Assembly: GCA_032717465.1 (NCBI GenBank)
Contig: CM064671.1
Location: forward strand, 55,685,991-55,749,990
DNA length: 64,000 nucleotides
From: Coenobita brevimanus
Lineage: Eukaryota; Arthropoda; Malacostraca; Decapoda; Coenobitidae
Direction: 5' to 3'
The stretch's first letter is position 1. Every line of letters starts with the position of its first letter. Position numbers and translations under genes: made by a program. Below, one piece after another: positions 11,714 through 21,813 of the stretch. Under the pieces are notes generated by a model. That model searched no databases and was not told where the DNA came from. It worked only from the letters and a program-made list of their open reading frames with translations.

Positions 11714-11997
11714 GATACCCATGTGTCATACATGAATGAACACACCACACTATTTGGATGCCTATGATGTAATACTATGGCTATAAATATAACTACCATG
11801 TGTATGACATATAATAGGCTTACTTGCATGATATTGATTGGAGACCTGTTAGAACTGCACATTGCCAAATTACCAATGGGTTTGTTTTGTCCGAACAGCC
11901 GACTGAATCTCAGTCAAGTTGATAGCTACCACTGTTACCAGATAAAACACCAACATGTTGGTGGACTACGTGCCCTCGAGTCATCTGCTCGCAACTG
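11714..11997. repeat. Right inverted repeat of the long-TIR element
   Basis: This is the reverse complement of 7380-7597 joined to 11086-11164, with scattered mismatches. The inner section pairs through GAATGAACACACCAC (11736-11750) and the matching segment near 11131-11145. Confidence 0.8.
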
Positions 11998-12490
11998 TAC
12001 AAACTTCAATAACACGTCAGTTTGCCACAGTTTTCATAAGTACCAAAAATATGCAATCTTCACTGACACTGCACTACACTCAAACTGAACCGACTACACT
12101 TCACTCAAACTGAACTGAAACCCGACAAAACCTGCCGTAGTCTCCCCTCATCTTTTTATAAGCTTGCATTATTCGAGAAACTTCGAGTATACTCTCAACG
12201 GGCAACAGTTGCCGATTCAGAGACAACCAATACATGCCAAAGCTGTCTTACATTACATAACACTGTAAATCATTTACCATAGGAACTAAAGTTACAGAAT
12301 TTAACAAGCAATCACTTAAATAAAACATTATAAAGAAAAAGAGCAGAAAAATTAATGCATAACTTACGAAATAACAACGCTCACAAACAACAGGCAAACT
12401 GGCAACTCTGACTCGTACCGATACCGGAACTACCGTACACGAAACACCGAGAAGCTTCTCGAGCACCTATCTGGCAAATCTCACTTAACA

Positions 12491-12840
12491 GCATTTAATG
12501 ATTCAAAAGATAAAGTTACATATGCACTTTGCTTGGTGTATCAAAACTAGAATAATCCACTGATAATCTGCACAGATGCTTCCCTTAATGGCTTGGGTGC
12601 TGTGTGTTGATGCAAGAAGATAAACGTGGAAAATGCCAACTAATTGCATTTGTCAACAGACAAATATAAACAGCAAAGAAAAAATGTTGTACTACGGACT
12701 TGAAGCTCTATCAGTAAAATTAGCACTACAAAATTCCGTGATCTTACATATGGTTACGAAATTCACCTATAAACATGAGCATAAACCACTCGTTGGCATG
12801 TTTGAAGAAAAACTCCTCTCTGGGAAGAGAACAAGATGGA
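12491..12840 (+). pseudogene. Gypsy RNase H region
   Basis: Plus-strand frames read ICTDASLNGLGAV (about 12566-12604) with the first RNase H Asp, then QINSKEKMLYYGLEALSVKLA (read as about 12650-12727) and TYKHEHKPLVGMFEEKLLSG (12766-12826). The last block is the usual TDHKPLLGMF segment with TD changed. A stop at about 12607 and indels near 12640 and 12740 break it. RNase H would degrade the RNA template. The frame is cut at 12840 by the RTE-B fragment. Confidence 0.8.
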
Positions 12841-13260
12841 AATGTCTATCTATCTATTGCCAGACGCCTTAATCCCGTATGGGGTGGCCACAAACAAATC
12901 GCCTCCACGTCGACCTGTCCCCCTCCATTTCACTGCTCTGCTCCCAACTCACACCCCCCTCTCTCATATACCTCTCCACTCCATCCCTCCATCTCATCTT
13001 TGGCCTCCCCCCTCCCTCTCCCCCCTCCACCTCATTCACATACACTCTCCTCGTCAGTCTCTCACCCTCCATTCTCTCCACATGGCCAAACCATCTCAGT
13101 GTGTTCCTCCTATCGCTTCCTATCACATCCACATCCACACCACAACGCTCCTTTATATCCTCATTTGTCAGCCTGTCTTTCCATGTGACTCCACAGGCTC
13201 CTCTTAAATAACTCATTTCCACTGCTCTCAATCTTGACTTGTGTCAAGAGTGAGAGCAGT
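12841..13260 (-). mobile_element. RTE-B 3' fragment with a folded-back 5' tip
   Basis: The minus strand reads the RTE-B C-terminal region (EMSYLRGACGVTWKDRL, RWFGHVERMEGERL) from about 13240 down to 12870, then the GGATTAAGGCGTCTGGCAAT 3' end and a (TAGA)n tail at 12841. At its 5' tip, 13221-13238 is repeated in inverted orientation at 13243-13260 with a 4-5 nt loop, giving a hairpin. It interrupts the Gypsy element between the RNase H and the connection domain. Confidence 0.8.
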
Positions 13261-13652
13261 TCCATAATTACAATGTTCGATAATTACAATGTAAAGATTC
13301 ACTACATAAAAAGCAAGGTAAATTTGATAGCAGATGCCTCATCACAAAATCTGTTAAACGAATGTTACAACGATAAGTCCATCAACAAATGTCGCAACAA
13401 TAAATCTAGGGGAATTACTCTCCAACAATGGTGAAACAACCCCTATTAATTAAGTAATCTCACAGGCACAAAGACAGGACTCAGTATGGTCTGAAGTAAT
13501 ATATCATCTCGAATCAGTGGATGTCATACCATTACTCAAGTTACATGTATCACTTAAACAATTCACACTAGTAAACAATACCTTATAATTATAGGGTCAC
13601 TCCAGGACAACTAAATCATACAAGAAAAATTATGCAGTTAGTTATACCTAAT
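13261..13652 (+). pseudogene. Gypsy connection region, end of RNase H to integrase
   Basis: The frame reads NVKIHYIKSKVNLIADASSQN (13289-13350; the usual form is IADALSRN), which marks the end of RNase H. Further frames read HLESVDVIPLLKLHVSLKQF-like text (13507-13565). It ends at the 11-bp duplication of the RTE-B insertion. Gypsy reading resumes exactly past 16571 as VPYVLRIIHERH. Confidence 0.7.
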
Positions 13653-13680
13653 ATAATGGTACCGGACAAAAGACTTCGTA

Positions 13681-14582
13681 ATGAGTACATGGAATGTAAG
13701 AGGAGCGAATGATGAGGTGAAAGAGAGAGAGAGATTGTCCAGGTGCTTGAGGGTGCGAAAGTGGATGTATGTGGAATAACTGAAACAAAATGGAGAGGAG
13801 AAAGTGTGAGAGAATGGGAGTATGGATGGGGTATATGTGCAGGAGTAGATGAGAATGAGAGGGCAAAGGAAGGAGTGTGTATAGTTGTGAGTAAAAGATG
13901 GAAGAAGAGCATAAGACAGTATGAATCAGTTGGGTCAAGGATTGTGTGGGTAAAGTTGAAAGTTGGAATACAAATGTGGGCGATTGTGTGTGTGTATGCG
14001 CCAACGCAAGATCGTGCTAGAAGAGTGAGAGAAGAGTTCTGGACAAATGTGGAAGTGTGCATGGAAAAGTTTGGAAGGAATGAGAGAGTGTTTTTGATTG
14101 GTGATATGAATTGTAAAGATGGTAATGTGAAGGTGGATGGAATAGTTGGTGCATGGGGTGTGCCTGCTGAGATAGATGAGAATGGGAGTGCGTTAGTGGA
14201 CATTTGTGCTGGGAGGGGGTTGGTGATAGCCAATACCCTCTTCAGGCATAAAATGATCCACAGGTATACATGGCGAGTGATGAGAAGGGTGGATGGTGAA
14301 CTGAATGAAAGGAAGGCAATGATTGATTATGTGTGTGTGGATGAAAGGATGCGAAGATGTGTAAAGGATGCAAGAGTGTATAGAGGTTGGGGGAGTGGAC
14401 TTTCTGACCACTACTTGGTGGTGGCCAGAATTAGGATGCAAGTAAGATGGAGGAATAGAAGAAGGGAAAGACGAGAGGAAGGAGTAGTTGCAAGGAGAGT
14501 GGAAACATTACAAGAGGATGAGAAAAAGGCAGAGTATAAGAGAGAAGTGGAGGAACGATTGGGCAAATATGAATTGGAGTAG
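13681..14582 (+). pseudogene. RTE-B endonuclease
   Basis: The ATG at 13681 gives MSTWNVRGANDE, the expected endonuclease start. A one-step frame change near 13735 leads into a long frame with VDVCGITETKWRGES, SRIVWVKLKVG, VFLIGDMNCKDG, NTLFRHKMIHRYTWRV, MIDYVCVDERM and LSDHYLVVARI. The catalytic Glu, the Asp/Asn pair and the SDH triad are visible. A TAG at 14580-14582 replaces the CAG (Gln) found in the minus-strand copy near 46140, a clear nonsense mutation in an otherwise open frame. Confidence 0.85.
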
Positions 14583-16541
14583 ATGGGAGACGTGGAAGGT
14601 GTGTGTAAGATATTTACAGAAGAAATATGTGCAGCATGTGATGTGGTGTGTGCAAGGAAGAGAAGACGGAGGGGGGTGCAAGGAACAGCGTGGTGGACTG
14701 AAGAGGTGAAACAGGCTGTGGCACAAAAGAAGAAAGCATACAATGAATGGATGAGAAATAAGGGCGTGGAAGAAGTTGAGAGGCGGAAGAGAGAGTTATA
14801 TGTGGAAAGGAAGAGAGAGGTGAAAAGATTAGTAAGAGAGAGTAAGAAGAGAGTGGTAAAAATGGTAGATTACTAGTGGAGAAGGGAGAAAAAGTGAGCA
14901 GATGGAGAGAACACTTTAAGGAATTGTTGAACGTAGAGGATGGAAGTAATGCGAGTATAAGTGGCTGGGGAATGGCTGGGAGAAGGAGGGAGGTGAGAAG
15001 ACAGGAAGAAATAAATAGGATAGAAGTTGTGGAAGCAATGAAGAAAGTTAAATCGGGGAAAGCCCCAGGAATTGATGGAGTGTGTGGTGAAATGCTGAAA
15101 CATGGGGGAGAGATAGTAGTAGAATGGATGTGGAAGATGTGCAGATTGGCCTGGGAGGAAGGTAGAGTCCCGGAGGATTGGAAGTCAGGTATAATTATTC
15201 CCTTGTACAAAGGAAAAGGGGAAAAAAGAAGTGTGTGATAATCATAGGGGCATTTGTCTTCTTAGTATAATAGGAAAAGTGTATGGTAGGATACATATAG
15301 ACAGAGTTAGAGAAAGAACAGAGAAATTAGTTGGAGAAGAACAGGGAGGCTTTAGGAAGGGAAGAGGTTGTGTAGATCAGATATTCATTCTTAGATCTTT
15401 AGTGGAAAAGTTTCTAGAGAATGGAAAGAAGTTGTATGCGGCTTTCATGGATTTGGAGAAAGCATATGACAGGGTGGATAGACAAGGATTGTGGAAAGTG
15501 TTAAGAATATATGGAGTAGATGGGAAGTTGTTGAATGCTGTGAAGAGTATGTATGATGGTGCGAAGGCTGCAGTGCGTGTGGATGGTGAACTAAGTGAAT
15601 TTTTCTCTATGAAAGTTGGTTTGAAACAGGGATGTGTCATGTCTCCATGGTTGTTCAATCTGTACATGGATGGGGTAATAAAAGAGGTACAAGGTAGGGT
15701 AGTGGATGTTGGAGTGGCCCTGGTGAGAGAGGATAGTGTTTGGAAACTCCCTGTACTGTTGTTTGCAGATGATACTGTGTTGTTGAGTGAAGACGAAGGG
15801 GAGCTGCAAGGCTTGGTGGATGAGTTTGAGAGAGTGTGTAAGAAACGGAACCTAAAGGTGAATGTAGGGAAGAGTAAAGTGATGGTCTTTGAGAGAGGTG
15901 AAGTTAGTGAATGTACAGCGAGGTTGGATGGTGAGGAATTGGAAAATGTGAGTACGTTTAAGTATTTGGGTAGTGTGATGAGTAAGGATGGAGGTTTGGA
16001 GGGTGAAGTGCTTGAAAGGGTACAGCAGGGAAGAAAGGTTGCTGGTTCCTTGAAAGCAGTGATAAGAAACAGGGAAGTGAGCATGGAAGTGAAAAAGTTA
16101 CTACATGACAGTATTGTGATACCAACTCTAACGTACGGAAGTGAAGCTTGGACATTGTTGGAAGGACACAAGTCAAGAGTGAGAGCAGTGGAAATGAGTT
16201 ATTTAAGAGGAACGTCTGGAGTCACATGGAGAGACAGGCTGACGAATGAGGATATAAAGGAGCGTTGTGGTGTGGATGTGGATGTGATAGGAAGCGTTAT
16301 GAGGAACACACTGAAGTGGTTTGGCCATGTGGAGAGGATGGAGGGTGAAAGACTGACGAAGAGAGTGTATGTGAGTGAGGTGGAGGGGGGAAGAGGGAGG
16401 GGGAGGCCGAGGATGAGATGGAGGGATGGGGTGGAGAGGTATATGAGAGAGGGGGGGGTGAGTTGGGAGCAGGGCAGTGAAATGGCGGGGGACAGGGCGA
16501 CTTGGAGGCGATTTGTTTGTGGCCACCCCAAACGGGATTGA
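14583..16541 (+). pseudogene. RTE-B linker, reverse transcriptase and C-terminal domain
   Basis: Continues the endonuclease frame to 14876, shifts to 14876-15238 (VSRWREHFKELLNVE, SGKAPGIDGVCGEML), then shifts again to a long open frame, 15231-16541. That frame contains DNHRGICLLSIIGKVYGRI, EEQGGFRKGRGCVDQIF, FMDLEKAYDRVDR, GLKQGCVMSPWLFNLYMDG and the catalytic FADD at 15762-15773. Next are FKYLGSVMSKDGG, a thumb, and a C-terminal WFGHVERMEGERLTKRV and RGRGRPRMRWRDG stretch. The 436-codon RT block is intact although the element as a whole needs three frame repairs. Confidence 0.85.
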
Positions 16542-16571
16542 GGCGTCTGGCAATAGATAGATAATGGTACC

Positions 16572-17764
16572 TTATGTTTTGAGGATAATACATGAGCGTC
16601 ACATGCAGGGCCTGGCAAAGATAGGACAGTAAGGCATGCCCGGATGTCATATTACTGGCCATCACAAAGCAAAGACATACATGATCACATTGACAGATGC
16701 GAGTCACGTGCAAGACATAAAGCTTACGTGTTAACACCTGCACCTATAGGAATATATCCTGTGCCTAACCAGCCATGGGACATTGTTGCGGTTGATTTAC
16801 TTAAGCTACCCTTAACTACCAATTGCCATCAATATCTTTTTGTTGCTACTGATATTTTCTCACGATATTTGATTTTGGTTCCAATTAAGGCTAAAACAGC
16901 AGGAACAGTCGCAAGGGTAATCACTGATCGCGTTATCTGTAGGTTCACCACACCGAAGTTGGTAATAAGTGAAAATGGTGATGAATTATTGATAGTGTTA
17001 TCTGTGGGTTCATCACACCAAAGTTGCTAATAAATGAAAATGGTGATGAATTAAACCCTGAAAATTTTCAAGAAATCTGTAAACAAATACAATATAAAGT
17101 TAATGCCTTAGCCTACCATCCAGCTTCCACTGAACTGGTGAAGAGACAGAATAAAAATGTTTCAAATGTACTATTTCACATTCTCAATGAGAATTATGCA
17201 AACTGGGATGATTACCTAGAGTTGAAGCTTCCATTAATTGTGCAATGAAGAAGTCTACAGGAGACAGGCCTCATTTCATTATTTACGGGGCGGACAAACG
17301 CTCCCATACGAGATACTGGAAGGCGAATAAATGCCTATAGACAATTATGATGATTATCCTACACTTTGTTTACGCGAATTTCAAGAAATACGCCAAAAAT
17401 TTAAGAAATAATTAAGATGTCCAAGGAAGAAATGACCGAATTATATAACAAGAAAGCAAAAGAACCAAATATCAACGTAGGTGATATTGTCTATGTCATC
17501 ATTCATACTAGAGACAATAAACTGTCACCGAAATTTGAAGGCCCATACAGAGTCATTAAGAGAACAGCCAGTAAGGTAGTGATTAAGTCACTATCGAGTG
17601 ATGAAGAGAAAGAAATTCATAGTGATCATTTAAAAAATGTCTCAAGAAATTTAGCTTGCAATTATAAAACATTGGATACAGCCAAAAAGCGTAGTACATG
17701 CAATGAAAATAAACCAGAAAACATTTACACACATCGGAATAAGCTGCGGTCACATACCAAATAG
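16572..17764 (+). pseudogene. Gypsy integrase, catalytic residues lost
   Basis: The zinc-binding N-terminus reads YWPSQSKDIHDHIDRCESRA (16653-16712, one of the usual cysteines changed). The core reads PWDIVAVDLLKLPL (first Asp, about 16792), then VISENGDE, where the second Asp is Glu, and STELVKRQNKNVSN, where the catalytic Glu is Lys (AAG 17141-17143). The C-terminal segment (17417-17764) reads NVGDIVYVIIH and LSPKFEGPYRVIKRT, the usual post-integrase module. A 65-bp tandem duplication shifts the frame at about 16997, and stops lie at 17246 and 17338. Confidence 0.85.
16932..17061. repeat. 65-bp tandem duplication in the Gypsy integrase
   Basis: 16932-16996 recurs at 16997-17061 with five or so substitutions. 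Both contain GAAAATGGTGATGAATTA. A 65-bp step is not a multiple of three, so it breaks the integrase frame. Confidence 0.85.
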
Positions 17765-17966
17765 AGAAACATAAGTGCAACCAATACAGCTTTTACTATA
17801 ACAAGGCATTTACATGTAATAGAAATAGATTTAGACTCCTTTTATAGGTAATACGTTGAACAGGTCGAGGTAACGGAACTGTTCATTATCACTATCATCA
17901 CCCTAAGCATGACTTGCAAATAGCAGTAAATTAGCAGTCTAATATACTTATTCTCCCGGTAGGTAA

Positions 17967-18735
17967 ATATGAGGCGAATTATTCCATGGATCATGATGTT
18001 CCTGGTGATGTCAAGAGGATCACCTCACTTACACCCTCAGCATGTAGTCAGGCAAGGGTGGCTGATTGCACCAACTTCCTTGACAGCTATTGTTTAAAGA
18101 CATAAAGAACACCGAAATTAGTTTGGACGTATTGAAAGACCTACCAGTCATGTTGCAGAAAATATAAGGACCACTTAGGACACTAGAAGAAGCATTAAGA
18201 CGCCCTTCTTCACATGATCACCTCACACAGGGGGCATCTGAATTAATTTAGTTAGCTGACTGAAAGGTAGAACAGGCTAGGAACATTTTGCTCTCCATGA
18301 TCCAGGACATCCCATCAGGTGGGAGTGACACAATTATGGAAACATACAACATCACAAATACACGTAACAAACGTGGTTTGTTTGATCTAGGTGGAGGAGT
18401 TCTAGGTAACATTTTTGGATCGGCTACAGAAAATGATCCTGAGGAAATAAATAACAAATTTAACAAGACTGCACAAAATCGCTCATGTCAACTTAAGCCA
18501 GCTGATACCCAGAAAACTGTAATGATGATTGTAACGAGCCTTAGAACGACAGAGAAATCGACTTAAGGAATTGTGGAGAAAGTAAATGTGCTGGAAGGAA
18601 GTAATTCTCTTTTCCTACACCTCTCAGTGATCATGGAACATACTGACATAATAATACTTCAGTTTGACGACACTAGAGCTCATTATCAGTCTTTCATGAA
18701 ATGAACTGCTAATGCTGGTAACGGAATGATCACCA
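17967..18735 (+). pseudogene. Errantivirus-like envelope protein, N-terminal half
   Basis: ATG at 17967 opens a short hydrophobic leader (MRRIIPWIMMFLVM), which looks like a signal peptide. After several stops, an open frame (18288-18566) contains the furin-like cleavage site RNKR at 18363-18374, followed by Gly and a glycine-rich hydrophobic stretch in the position of a fusion peptide. Then comes an amphipathic segment. This arrangement is that of Gypsy/errantivirus Env, a class I-type membrane fusion protein related to baculovirus F. Stops near 18105, 18162, 18247 and 18564 and the piggyBac copy at 18740 break it, so no functional protein is encoded. Confidence 0.7.
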
Positions 18736-18788
18736 TTAACCCGGCCTGTACCGACCAATTTATTACCAAATCCACTCCCAAAACCCCC

Positions 18789-18791
<3 letters not shown>

Positions 18792-18830
<39 letters not shown>
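18792..18830. repeat. Poly-T run of 39
   Basis: An uninterrupted T39 about 50 bp inside the left end of piggyBac copy 2. The same position in copy 4 (about 54218-54228) has a shorter T run. Confidence 0.95.
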
Positions 18831-18834
<4 letters not shown>

Positions 18835-19237
18835 AAACCTCCGCTTTTCGTGAGAGACACTGGAAAATCACCAAGAAAAAGTGCTTACCTACGCTTGTAA
18901 ATGGTCGGGACAGGTAAGCCTCCGCGCACCTGGGGCTCGTACTCTGTGGAGGTGAGGTGCGGCTGCTGTATTTTCTATGGTGGGGTAACTATTCAAAACA
19001 GCCCAGGATACATAAATATACATTTATTTGGTCAAAATTTACATGTACTACAACAATATATTGGTTTTCATACAAAAATATAGGCGATATAAGCGTAGGT
19101 TTACTATCAGAACACCTGAAAATCGCCGATTTCTTGCACAGTTGACTGCATGAGACTGTTGTTTCAACTTACATTCTATTTCTTAATATACATTATGCTT
19201 TTGTACAATCATTATACCATTTTTAACTTTCTATTAC

Positions 19238-19287
19238 AGTAAGGCCTGTCAGTATGTGGTAGTTACCACATACTGACAGGCCTTACT
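19238..19287. repeat. 24-bp perfect inverted repeat with 2-nt centre
   Basis: Arms 19238-19261 and 19264-19287 are exact reverse complements around GT. The arm contains GGCCTGTCAGTATGTGGTA. Partial direct copies of the arm (ACAGGCCTTACTATTATA) recur near 19322 and 19450. Confidence 0.92.
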
Positions 19288-19554
19288 ATTATAGTGAGCA
19301 TAATATTATTGCATATTGACAAGCCTTACTATTATAGTGAGTGTGATATTCACTCAAATACATAGTATTACATGTTTATTTATAGCTTCGAGTATAGTTT
19401 CCCACAAAGATTATACCAGTTTTCAACTTCTACAACCGTTATCACATACTGACAGGCCTTACTATTATAATGAGCGTAATGTTATCACATATTTACATGT
19501 CGAGCATGATATGCTCGCAAGTACACAATATTACATCCTATTCTTCGGACGATC

Positions 19555-21551
19555 ACTCAGGACAGCTCCCTCACAAACCCCTCAGAGGTCTCGGAGGCTC
19601 CTATAGTCAAGGCATGGAGGTAGTGGCAGTTGAGAACCGTGATCTCGAGCAGGTGGAAGAAGAGTTTCTTGTACGGTACCTGGGACATTCCACACTGGAA
19701 ATCATGAGTCAAACTGGTCTACCTGCCTCATGCTCACATTGTAATCCACTACTGACTCCGGTTTCCAGACGTGGGCCTTTCTCTGGATGGTTTACTTCAC
19801 GGGGTCTGTGTGGTGCATCAGGGGACGGTGTACCGTTGACAGGAGGAAACTTCGCTCTTGTGGTTCCATGCAGTGGCAAGGATGTTGTTTGCCTTGAAGA
19901 AAACCACCTCATTCCTGTCGAGTTTCCTCCCGAGTTTCATCATATGATGGTGGTTTCTCTTGACTGTGCCACAGACTCCAGTGTCTTGAAGGTGGAGGTA
20001 CCGAGCGAGAAGAGGGCTAGTGTACCAGTTGTCCAGGTACAAGACGTGACCACGATGAAGGTACTCCTCTATCATGGTCTTCACCATGGCCCCAGAGAGT
20101 CGAATACTTTGATCTTCTGTTATGTTTGTGTCCGCCGGTGTAGAAGACTATGTCTTGCACATAACCAGTTTCCCAGTCACACATAACTAAGATCTTGAAC
20201 CCAAAACGATGTCTCTTGCTGAGTACCTACTGGGGAAAGGAAATATTGCCTCTCCACAAAACAAGACTCCCGTCTATGCCGAGGTCTCGGTAAGGATAAA
20301 ATGACGAGCGGAACATTTCCCATAGGTTATCAAAAACAAGCCTAATTCTCCTCATTTTATCTGTGTTATTAGTATTAGCAGGGTCATCGGCATCATAAAA
20401 GTGGAAGAGGCTGAGAATGTATTGAAGCCAATTCCGACTCATAACTTCACCAAAGAAAGATCTGTAAGTAATTGGGTCAGTAGAGCAGTCAGCTGGAATT
20501 TGTCCTTTCCGTACAACACCCATCAACAGAACCAAGGCCAAAAAAGGGAACATCTCACCTACTGTTACTGGGTAATCATAGCGCTCAAGTGCCTGCTCGT
20601 TGTCCCCTGGTGCTCAATTTCACTGCTCATCCTCCTTGAGAAGGTATTTGTCTGCTCCACTATACGCTCCACAAACGGCTCAGAGAAGTAAAGGTGGAAG
20701 AAATCCACACTATTAGAGCCTTGATGGAGGTGTGGAGCAGTGCAGCCAGACAGCCACTCCTCCGTGAAGGGGTGAATGGTTGGTTCAAAATCACTCCCAT
20801 CCTCCCAGAACCACAACACGTCACCGTCTCCAGCCTCATCACCATCATCGCCTTCATCGAGATGTGGAGGAGAGGGTGGTGGGTGTGGTTGGGGTGGTGG
20901 AGAGTGGCGCCCTTCCCCATTCACGCTCCTTTTTACGTTCTCTTTTCCTTTCCCCTTCCCCTTCCCTTTCGGCCCTTTCCCCACATCACAGGACTGTGGG
21001 GAGGGAGTGCAGGATTATTGTGGGGCAAAAGAGGTGCTTGGGAGCGGCTCCACCTCACCTGCCCGCCACCCAGTTGCACCACGTGGGAGCGATGGAGCTC
21101 CCTGCCTGACACCACCACTTTCACTTTTCAAACCACTCCCGTCCCTACACTGCCACCCCTGCACTGCCGCATTTCCCAGACAAAACAACAGGCCAATATC
21201 TTACGCACCTCCTTTCCCCTTCCGTTCCACGTGGCAAGATCCACTCTAACCAAGCCACGTTGGAACACCACGTCCACGTGCTCTGTCCTCGTCCTCGTCC
21301 TTGTCTGACCCTTCATGCTCAGGATGGAAAGAGGTTCATGCACATCCATGTGGTGTAGCCTGGCCTTCCCATGCCTGACGATATTTAACATACCGCCACT
21401 TCCTCGTTGATGGTATCTCCTCGTCACTACTGCTCGTCTCCTCGTCAGGTAGCACGTAGTCTTTGTTGAGGACATCATCACTGTCGCCAGTGAAGACTTG
21501 GTAGGCATCCTGGACGGCTTGGATTTCCTCACTAGAGAGACCTCGGTGCAC
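19555..21551 (-). pseudogene. piggyBac-like transposase, frameshifted (copy 2)
   Basis: Minus-strand order: N-terminal MHRGLSSEEIQAVQDAYQV (21551) with an acidic serine patch (DEETSSSDEEIPS); VDFFHLYFSEPFVERIVEQ (about 20700); MFPFLALVLLMGVVRKGQIP (20553); LFHFYDADDPANTNNTDKMR (about 20405); the first Asp in DLGIDGSLVLWRG, where the usual Glu after Asp is Gly; and the second Asp in YLDNWYTSPLLARYL (about 20040-19995). The last Asp pair is only partly visible near 19730 and the C-terminal cysteine domain is missing. At least five frame changes are needed, so it is inactive. Confidence 0.82.
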
Positions 21552-21813
21552 AATGTCTGTCCTTGGTCACTGCTAACAGGTGAGTGGCCGAGTCACAGGT
21601 GAGCGTGGGTCACGTGGGGTTAGGGAGTGTCCCCACCTAGTGGCAGGTATAGGAAGGTGTCACGCGTCTAAGTACCAAAAATCACACGCGGAATACGAAA
21701 AATGTGCAAACGGGAGACCTTGCAATTACAAAATGTACAGCATACGTTGCGGGGACTCAGCGTGAAAAAAAGTTGCAACGTGCACCGTACGTTGTGAGTA
21801 CGGGGTGGATTAA

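Larger units (their letters stand above)
7380..11997. mobile_element. Long-TIR DNA element with TA target duplication, holding RTE-A
   Basis: Left terminus CAGTTGCGAGCAGATGACTC at 7380 and its inverted copy ending at 11997 are both flanked by TA (7378-7379 and 11998-11999). The inverted repeats extend about 290 bp. The left arm is 7380-7597 and continues at 11086-11164 after the inserted retrotransposon; the right arm is 11714-11997. Without RTE-A the element is about 1.1 kb, with about 550 bp of interior in which I see no transposase. It is a non-autonomous element; the TA duplication suggests a Tc1/mariner-type or other TA-targeting transposase. Confidence 0.75.
7072..12490 (-). mobile_element. 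Probable solo LTR, itself interrupted
   Basis: The Gypsy pol frame breaks after 7071 and resumes at 12491. The segment starts TGTTACGTCC and ends CACTTAACA, giving TG...CA ends with inverted TGTTA/TAACA tips. The flanks ACAT (7068-7071) and GCAT (12491-12494) would be an imperfect 4-bp target duplication. Removing the nested element (7380-11997) leaves about 800 bp, a plausible LTR length. On the minus strand a TATAAAAAG box at about 12158-12166 is followed by TTTCAGTTCAGT, an arthropod initiator-like site, so I place its transcription on minus. Confidence 0.45.
13664..16560 (+). mobile_element. RTE-B: nearly full-length RTE-like retrotransposon
   Basis: 2.9 kb flanked by ATAATGGTACC at 13653-13663 and 16561-16571, an 11-bp target duplication. 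It opens 17 bp before the endonuclease ATG, so the 5' UTR seen in the 43888-49777 copy is missing. It ends in GGCAATAGATAGAT. Fragments of the same family lie at 563-1199, 12841-13260, 43138-43398 and 43888-49777, plus an internally deleted form at 47061-47278. Confidence 0.88.
18740..21809 (-). mobile_element. piggyBac-like element, copy 2, inserted in env
   Basis: Bounded by TTAA at 18736-18739 and 21810-21813, the piggyBac target signature. The left terminus starts CCCGGCCTGTACC; the right terminus on the other strand starts TCCACCCCGTACTC. The minus-strand transposase remnant covers 21551-19555. The 3' flank (18740-19550) contains a T39 run, subterminal direct repeats of ACTGACAGGCCTTACTATTA and a large palindrome. 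It splits the Gypsy env gene. It is 3.07 kb and belongs to the same family as copies 1, 3 and 4. Confidence 0.85.

Noticed and set aside
13616..16743. Long Ser/Pro/His-rich minus-strand frames opposite RTE-B (similar ones opposite RTE-A, RTE-C and RTE-D)
   Set aside because: Antisense shadows of the A/G-rich coding strand; the sense frames carry the RT and endonuclease motifs.
20694..21308. Plus-strand 204-codon and overlapping frames opposite piggyBac copy 2
   Set aside because: Shadow of the minus-strand transposase N-terminal low-complexity region.
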